From Paenibacillus ginsengarvi (GTDB lineage Bacteria; Bacillota; Bacilli; Paenibacillales; NBRC-103111), in the NCBI RefSeq assembly GCF_003626695.1, contig NZ_RBAH01000008.1:186001-250000 (forward strand): a stretch of 64,000 bases of DNA, written 5' to 3'. Shown piece by piece: positions 59,937-64,000 of the stretch. Position 1 is the first letter of the stretch. Every line of letters starts with the position of its first letter. The position numbers and the translations under genes are program-made. Below the pieces are notes generated by a model that worked only from the letters and a program-made list of their open reading frames with translations, was not told the origin of the DNA and made no database searches.

Positions 59937-61376
59937 ATGAATAAGGTAACCGAAACTTTCAAAAATCCAAAAGTAAAGTATGGAGCCTTCTCAACCTTAA
60001 CGGCCATAGGCGTCATTGTGGTGTTGATCGTGGTCAACTTCATTTTCACCAGTTTGCATGTAAGTTACGATGTCAGCACGAACAAATCGTATTCCATATC
60101 GAAATATTCGATCGCGATTATTAAAAAAGTACAAGATCCCATAACCATATATGTGTGGGCAAAACCCGGAAGCGAATATCCAGAATTTAAAAATATGATC
60201 ATGGATTATGCCCAATATAGCAGCCGGATTCAGGTAGAGGTCCGCGATCCGAATCTATACCCGCAGCTTGTCGAGCAATTCAAAACCGATCCGGCGTTAT
60301 CCGTTTCAAGCAACAGCGTTGTTGTAGTGAATGGGAAAACAAACAAATTCAAATTCATAGATGCCGCGCAGCTGATTACGCTTGGATTTGATCCGCAAAC
60401 GTACAAAGATTACGTGCAGTCGATCGATGTGGAGCCTCAAATTACGAATGCGATCGAATATGTTACAAGCGATAAAACCTATATCATTTATAGCATGACC
60501 GGTAATGGAGAGCTGGCGCTTCCGGAAAAACTCGTGAATGCGATTCAACTTGCCGGTTATGAGATGAGAGACTTGAATGTTCTGACTAAAGATATACCCC
60601 AAGATGCAAGCTTACTCTTTGCAACAACACCCGCCAAAGACTGGACGCCGGAGATGGCGAATAAAGTAAAAGCCTACTTGCAAAGCGGCGGGAGGGCATT
60701 TTTTGCACTGAATTATATGACTTCCGGATTTCCGAATGTAAGGTCGGTGTTGGACGCTTATGGAGTATCGCTAAATGATAAAGTGGTCATCGAAGCGGAC
60801 ATCGGTAAAGCGTTGCCCAATCAGCCTACCGTATTGCTGCCTAACATGGAAGCTAATGAAATTACGAAAAGTTTAACGGACAAACAGTACAACGTGCTGC
60901 TGCCGGTTGCAACGGATATTAAACCCAATAGTGTGAAGCGAAATTCACTAAAAGTGAGTCCGCTCTTAACGAGCTCAGCGAAATCTTACACCAAAAATAG
61001 TTCGGCTCAGCGTATTGAAAAAGCGGCTGGCGATGAGTCGGGGCCGTTTCAATTGGCCGTTATAATTTCGGATTATACGGATACGAAAACGGTTTACGAA
61101 ACCAAATTAGTCGTTATGGGTACAGATGGGTTAATATCGCCTGAAGTGAATTCCGTATCCGGCGGAACGAATTATCAATTCATCGTGAATGCAGTAAACT
61201 GGACTCAAAACAAAGCAAGCGGCAGCTATATCCCTCCGAAAGCGCCTAATAGCTCTGTCCCGTTACAAGTAAGCGGCGGGCAAGCGGTGCTCATCACCGT
61301 AGTAACCGTGATTCTCATTCCTTTGGTCATCTTGCTCATCGGTATTGTCGTATGGACCAGAAGGAGAAACAGCTAA
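59937..61376 (+). CDS. GldG-like ABC transporter auxiliary protein
   Basis: A 479-residue protein from ATG at 59937 (GAGGTG site upstream). One N-terminal helix (about 19-41) and one near the C-terminus (about 448-470) bracket an outside domain. It matches the ABC_transp_aux/GldG family: SYDVSTNKSYSISKYSIAII near residue 42, then VEVRDPNLYPQL, then FATTPAKDWTPEMANKVKAY and YLQSGGRAFFALNYM. The family forms the accessory subunit of GldF-type exporters. Its last base overlaps the first base of the next gene (TAATG). Confidence 0.88.
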   Translation: MNKVTETFKNPKVKYGAFSTLTAIGVIVVLIVVNFIFTSLHVSYDVSTNKSYSISKYSIAIIKKVQDPITIYVWAKPGSEYPEFKNMIMDYAQYSSRIQVEVRDPNLYPQLVEQFKTDPALSVSSNSVVVVNGKTNKFKFIDAAQLITLGFDPQTYKDYVQSIDVEPQITNAIEYVTSDKTYIIYSMTGNGELALPEKLVNAIQLAGYEMRDLNVLTKDIPQDASLLFATTPAKDWTPEMANKVKAYLQSGGRAFFALNYMTSGFPNVRSVLDAYGVSLNDKVVIEADIGKALPNQPTVLLPNMEANEITKSLTDKQYNVLLPVATDIKPNSVKRNSLKVSPLLTSSAKSYTKNSSAQRIEKAAGDESGPFQLAVIISDYTDTKTVYETKLVVMGTDGLISPEVNSVSGGTNYQFIVNAVNWTQNKASGSYIPPKAPNSSVPLQVSGGQAVLITVVTVILIPLVILLIGIVVWTRRRNS

Positions 61377-62848
61377 TGAAAAAAAAGCTCGTTACTTTCA
61401 TAACCGTCGGTTTTGTTCTGGCCGTTTTACTGCTGATTCAATATACGATTCAAAAGGAGTATAAACATGCGGGAACCGGGGCAATCGAATCAGCGGAAAC
61501 AATAGAATCAACTCCTACAATTTCGGTGGCTGCAGCTAGAAGCGATGTGAAAAAAATCAAGATCGTGAACACAACCGGCACGGTAGAATTGCTCCCTGCC
61601 AATGTAACAGCTTCGGGCAACGTTACAAGCGATTGGGTGCTGGAAACAAAGCCGGAGTTTCCGGTGAACCAGAACGCAGTAAACCAAATGGCCGAAAGCG
61701 CTATTGGGACCAAGTTAAGATGGCTCGGTGAGCAGGCAACGGATATGGGGCCATTCGGGTTAGACGCTGCGAAAGCTGAGGTGGTCGTAACGCTCGCTAA
61801 TGGCGAGAATCGTACTGTAAAAATAGGGAAGCCGACTCCGGACCAGACGAATTATTATGCTGCTTTCAACAATGAAAAAGGAATTTATCTCATGAATAGC
61901 GGTGATGCAAAACAGTTATTATTATCCACAAACGAGTTGTTCGATAGAAAAATTCCTGAGATCAATGTAAGAAGCTTAAAATCGGTTGAAGTCTTTAAAT
62001 CGGGAAAGCTTATTTTAGATGTTCAAGCTAAAACCAATAAACAATCTGTGGTTGCTTCTTTGCCTGGCGCGCATCTCGTACCCGCTTCTGATTTAGTGAT
62101 GAAGTATCCCGTGCCAAACCGGGATGTATATTTGGAGGATTTTGCAAGAAGCGTCTTTGGATTGCGCGACGGGGCTTTCAATGTAACTGGTGCAACGATC
62201 CAAATAGGATCTGTAGTTGAGGAAAAGCCGTTAGATTTGGGACGTTACGGGCTTACACCGCCCGCTGTAGAGCTTAAAATCCAGGATGATCAGAATAAAT
62301 ATGATCTTCTGTTGGGCGAAACTAGCGGTGATGAAGTGTATGCCAAATTTGCCGACAAGACCTATATATTTTCGATTAGCAAAGCAAGCATCCAATCCTT
62401 AATGACGTTTGAACCCACCAAGTTTATCGATCGCTTTTTGGCTTTAACCCATATAGTCGATTGCGATGAAATTGTAATAGACACTGCGTCCTCCAAATTT
62501 GATGTGAAAATTAACCACGTTCCTCTGGCGAGCGGGCAAGGGGCGGAGGAACAAAACGGAACAGTTAACGGCAAGGTTATCGGGGTCGATCCGCTAAGAA
62601 GGTTGTATCAGATGATCATCGGATTAAGCTTCGATGCCTTTATAGAGCCCGTAGACAAACCTGGCGATCTAGTCATTACGATCAGGTACACAACGAAACA
62701 GGGAGGGAAAACTGTAACTTTTTACTCCTACAACGATAACTTCTACTTAGTTCAAGTGGGGGATGAACCTGCTCATTACTTAATCAATGAACAAGCCATT
62801 GCTGAAGTTTTAACAGCTTGTAATGATATTATGGCGGATCGGTATTAA
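61376..62848 (+). CDS. DUF4340 domain protein
   Basis: A 490-residue protein from ATG at 61376, overlapping the previous stop. One N-terminal membrane helix (about 5-24) is followed by a long outside region. The DUF4340 pattern is visible twice: DWVLETKPEFPVNQNAVNQM with TDMGPFGLDAAKAEVVVTLA, and LGRYGLTPPAVELKIQDDQN with YDLLLGETSGDEVYAKFADK. DUF4340 genes commonly follow GldG-like genes in ABC clusters, as here. The function is unknown; a surface accessory for the exporter is inferred. Last gene of the operon. Confidence 0.87.
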   Translation: MKKKLVTFITVGFVLAVLLLIQYTIQKEYKHAGTGAIESAETIESTPTISVAAARSDVKKIKIVNTTGTVELLPANVTASGNVTSDWVLETKPEFPVNQNAVNQMAESAIGTKLRWLGEQATDMGPFGLDAAKAEVVVTLANGENRTVKIGKPTPDQTNYYAAFNNEKGIYLMNSGDAKQLLLSTNELFDRKIPEINVRSLKSVEVFKSGKLILDVQAKTNKQSVVASLPGAHLVPASDLVMKYPVPNRDVYLEDFARSVFGLRDGAFNVTGATIQIGSVVEEKPLDLGRYGLTPPAVELKIQDDQNKYDLLLGETSGDEVYAKFADKTYIFSISKASIQSLMTFEPTKFIDRFLALTHIVDCDEIVIDTASSKFDVKINHVPLASGQGAEEQNGTVNGKVIGVDPLRRLYQMIIGLSFDAFIEPVDKPGDLVITIRYTTKQGGKTVTFYSYNDNFYLVQVGDEPAHYLINEQAIAEVLTACNDIMADRY

Positions 62849-63406
62849 GCTTGACGGGTATTGAAGCGGCGATGGTGGGACACAAGACAGGCCGATCGAG
62901 TCCCTGTATGCTCAGATCGGTCGAAACATGGGAGTCAACCGCCTCGTCGTTTCATTTCATTTTGTATAGCAAAAAAATAATATACATTGGATAATGCATA
63001 TGATATGCTAAATATTGCCAGATGATAGCTGCTAGGTTCAGCGAGAGCGAACGGACAGGCTGGCGAATCAAGATCGGCGGGGGGTGAGGCGTTCAAACGG
63101 AGGTGTTGCGCCGAACGAAAAGGGAATGCAGACAGTACCCGGATCGCTTGCGGACGAGAGGTGGCTTGCATCGCATCAATACATACAGGTATTAAACGTG
63201 TTGGAAGCTGTGGCGTTGTTACTGTCGATCCGGTGATTCCATGAGGAAGGAGATGAATTCGTACCAGACAACTGGAGACTTCGCGGCAAGAGAATCCGCT
63301 ATCCGCAAGACCTGCTATTATGTGACCGCCAGAAACTCCCAGGATATTTGACGTAAATAGATGGTTTCCATCACTAATTCTAATTTACGGGGTAGGTGAT
63401 TCCTTC
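62849..63406 (+). other. Intergenic region before the secreted-protein gene
   Basis: A 558-base gap. AT-rich at 62960-63020, with possible promoter hexamers but no clear pair. A 36-codon ORF (63241-63351) is open but has no good ribosome site. No terminator for the ABC operon, riboswitch or repeat was found by eye. Confidence 0.4.
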
Positions 63407-64000
63407 ATGATGTTAAAACGGCATGTTCGTGCTTGGATAGGGGCTGCTTTGCTCGGTTTGCTATTGAATGCGCTTTCCATTTCCTCGTTTGTGCTAGCCG
63501 ACGTTTCTTCACCGGCTTTCGCCGCTTCGGCTCCTTTTGCCAGCTCCGTGAATCTGGTGGTCAACCCGGGATTTGAGCAGGTTTCCGGCGGCAAACCGGC
63601 CAATTGGGTGATGTTTAACACATCGACCTATCAATCGGTGACGAATATCGTGTACAGCGGGACTTCCAGTGTCAAACTGACCAACAATCTGGTCGGCAAT
63701 GGGCTAAGAAGCTCGCCTATCGCCATCACGCCGGGAATTGGCTACAAGGCTTCCGTCTACTCGTATAACGAAAGCGGAAGCTCCCAGCTATATTTGGAAT
63801 TTTGGGACCGCAATAACACCCGCATCGCGGTCAAAACGACCGGGCAATCGGTGGGCGGCGTATGGACTCGTATGGAGGCTTCCCTTGCCGCTCCTGCCGG
63901 GGCGGTGACCGCTACTGTATTGATGTACCAAAGTGCGTCCAATAAAGGCGTAGCGTATTTTGACGACGCTTCCCTTGTCATCGAGCCGACGACGGTACCG
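63407..64000 (+). CDS. Secreted protein with carbohydrate-binding-like module, 5' part only
   Basis: From ATG at 63407 (or 63410), 198 codons are open to the window end. A signal peptide (basic KRHVRAW, hydrophobic core, cleavage after FAASA near residue 42) is followed by a jelly-roll module: VNLVVNPGFEQVSGGKPANW, VYSGTSSVKLTNN, and VWTRMEASLAAPAGAVTAT with KGVAYFDDASLVIE. This is the pattern of CBM4/9-like carbohydrate-binding domains. The full protein is probably a large extracellular glycan-acting or binding protein whose catalytic part lies beyond the window. A GGGGTAGGTG site precedes the start. The ABC operon upstream may be unrelated. Confidence 0.85.
   Translation, partial: MMLKRHVRAWIGAALLGLLLNALSISSFVLADVSSPAFAASAPFASSVNLVVNPGFEQVSGGKPANWVMFNTSTYQSVTNIVYSGTSSVKLTNNLVGNGLRSSPIAITPGIGYKASVYSYNESGSSQLYLEFWDRNNTRIAVKTTGQSVGGVWTRMEASLAAPAGAVTATVLMYQSASNKGVAYFDDASLVIEPTTVP

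Noticed and set aside
1..64000. Insertion sequences, tRNA genes or CRISPR arrays
   Set aside because: No transposase frames, terminal repeats, tRNA-like cloverleafs or regular repeat arrays were seen on either strand by eye.

Overview
The window looks like a chromosomal segment of a Paenibacillus-type Firmicute (Paenibacillaceae, possibly Cohnella or a relative). The evidence is moderately GC-rich coding sequence with strong GGAGG-type ribosome binding sites, lipoprotein signal peptides, YesM/YesN two-component pairs, many sugar-type ABC solute-binding proteins (SBPs), an S-layer-homology protein, a GlnK/GlnL pair and a MsmX-type shared sugar ATPase. I see no rRNA, tRNA, CRISPR array, phage or intact insertion sequence.

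Layout. 1-2.5 kb: minus-strand regulators (a truncated AraC protein and a LacI protein) flanking a small polytopic protein that resembles the Pyr4/PaxB membrane terpene cyclases. 2.7-6.1 kb: orphan SBP plus FAD oxidoreductase. 6.3-11.6 kb: glutamine/glutamate ABC operon (glnQ-glnH-glnM-glnP) followed by a GlnK/GlnL-type two-component system. 11.6-12.7 kb: MsmX-type ATPase on the minus strand. 13-17.5 kb: DUF402 protein, orphan SBP and GH51-like enzyme. 17.7-21.2 kb: DUF4850-like lipoprotein, ECF sigma factor with a membrane partner, and a PanB homologue. 21.3-24 kb: HxlR regulator divergent from an MFS exporter and an aldo/keto reductase. 24.2-26.4 kb: ahpC-ahpF. 26.6-34.6 kb: two sugar permeases, YesM/YesN pair, SBP and Gfo/Idh/MocA dehydrogenase. 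34.6-37.6 kb: LOG protein, gene remnants, DUF2975 plus HTH pair, AraC regulator. 37.8-41.1 kb: orphan SBP and S-layer protein. 41.4-42.9 kb: AT-rich kinase-like and pentapeptide-repeat genes. 43.1-47.5 kb: RND pump and lipoprotein adaptor. 47.7-50.1 kb: unknown proteins. 50.5-53.9 kb: orphan SBP, DapA-like aldolase and BNR/sialidase-like protein. 54.6-58.0 kb: complete Lpl-type sugar importer without ATPase. 58.1-62.8 kb: GldA/F/G-like ABC cluster with DUF4340. 63.4 kb to the end: the start of a large secreted protein.

How the genes fit together. Much of the window is glycan import and catabolism. Two permease pairs lack their own ATPase and could both be powered by the single MsmX-like ATPase. 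Four related SBPs (at 2.7, 14.2, 37.8 and 50.5 kb) have no permease beside them; three sit upstream of catabolic enzymes. A motif shared upstream of the permease pair at 26.6 kb and the SBP at 32.1 kb suggests that the YesN-type regulator between them controls both. The segments at 41.4-42.9 kb and 54.6-62.8 kb look more AT-rich than the rest, by eye.

The most interesting leads are the terpene-cyclase-like membrane protein, the expanded orphan SBP family, the GldFG-like ABC cluster in a Firmicute, a one-arm/two-partner inverted repeat at 31.85-31.97 kb, and strong stem-loops between SBP and permease genes.
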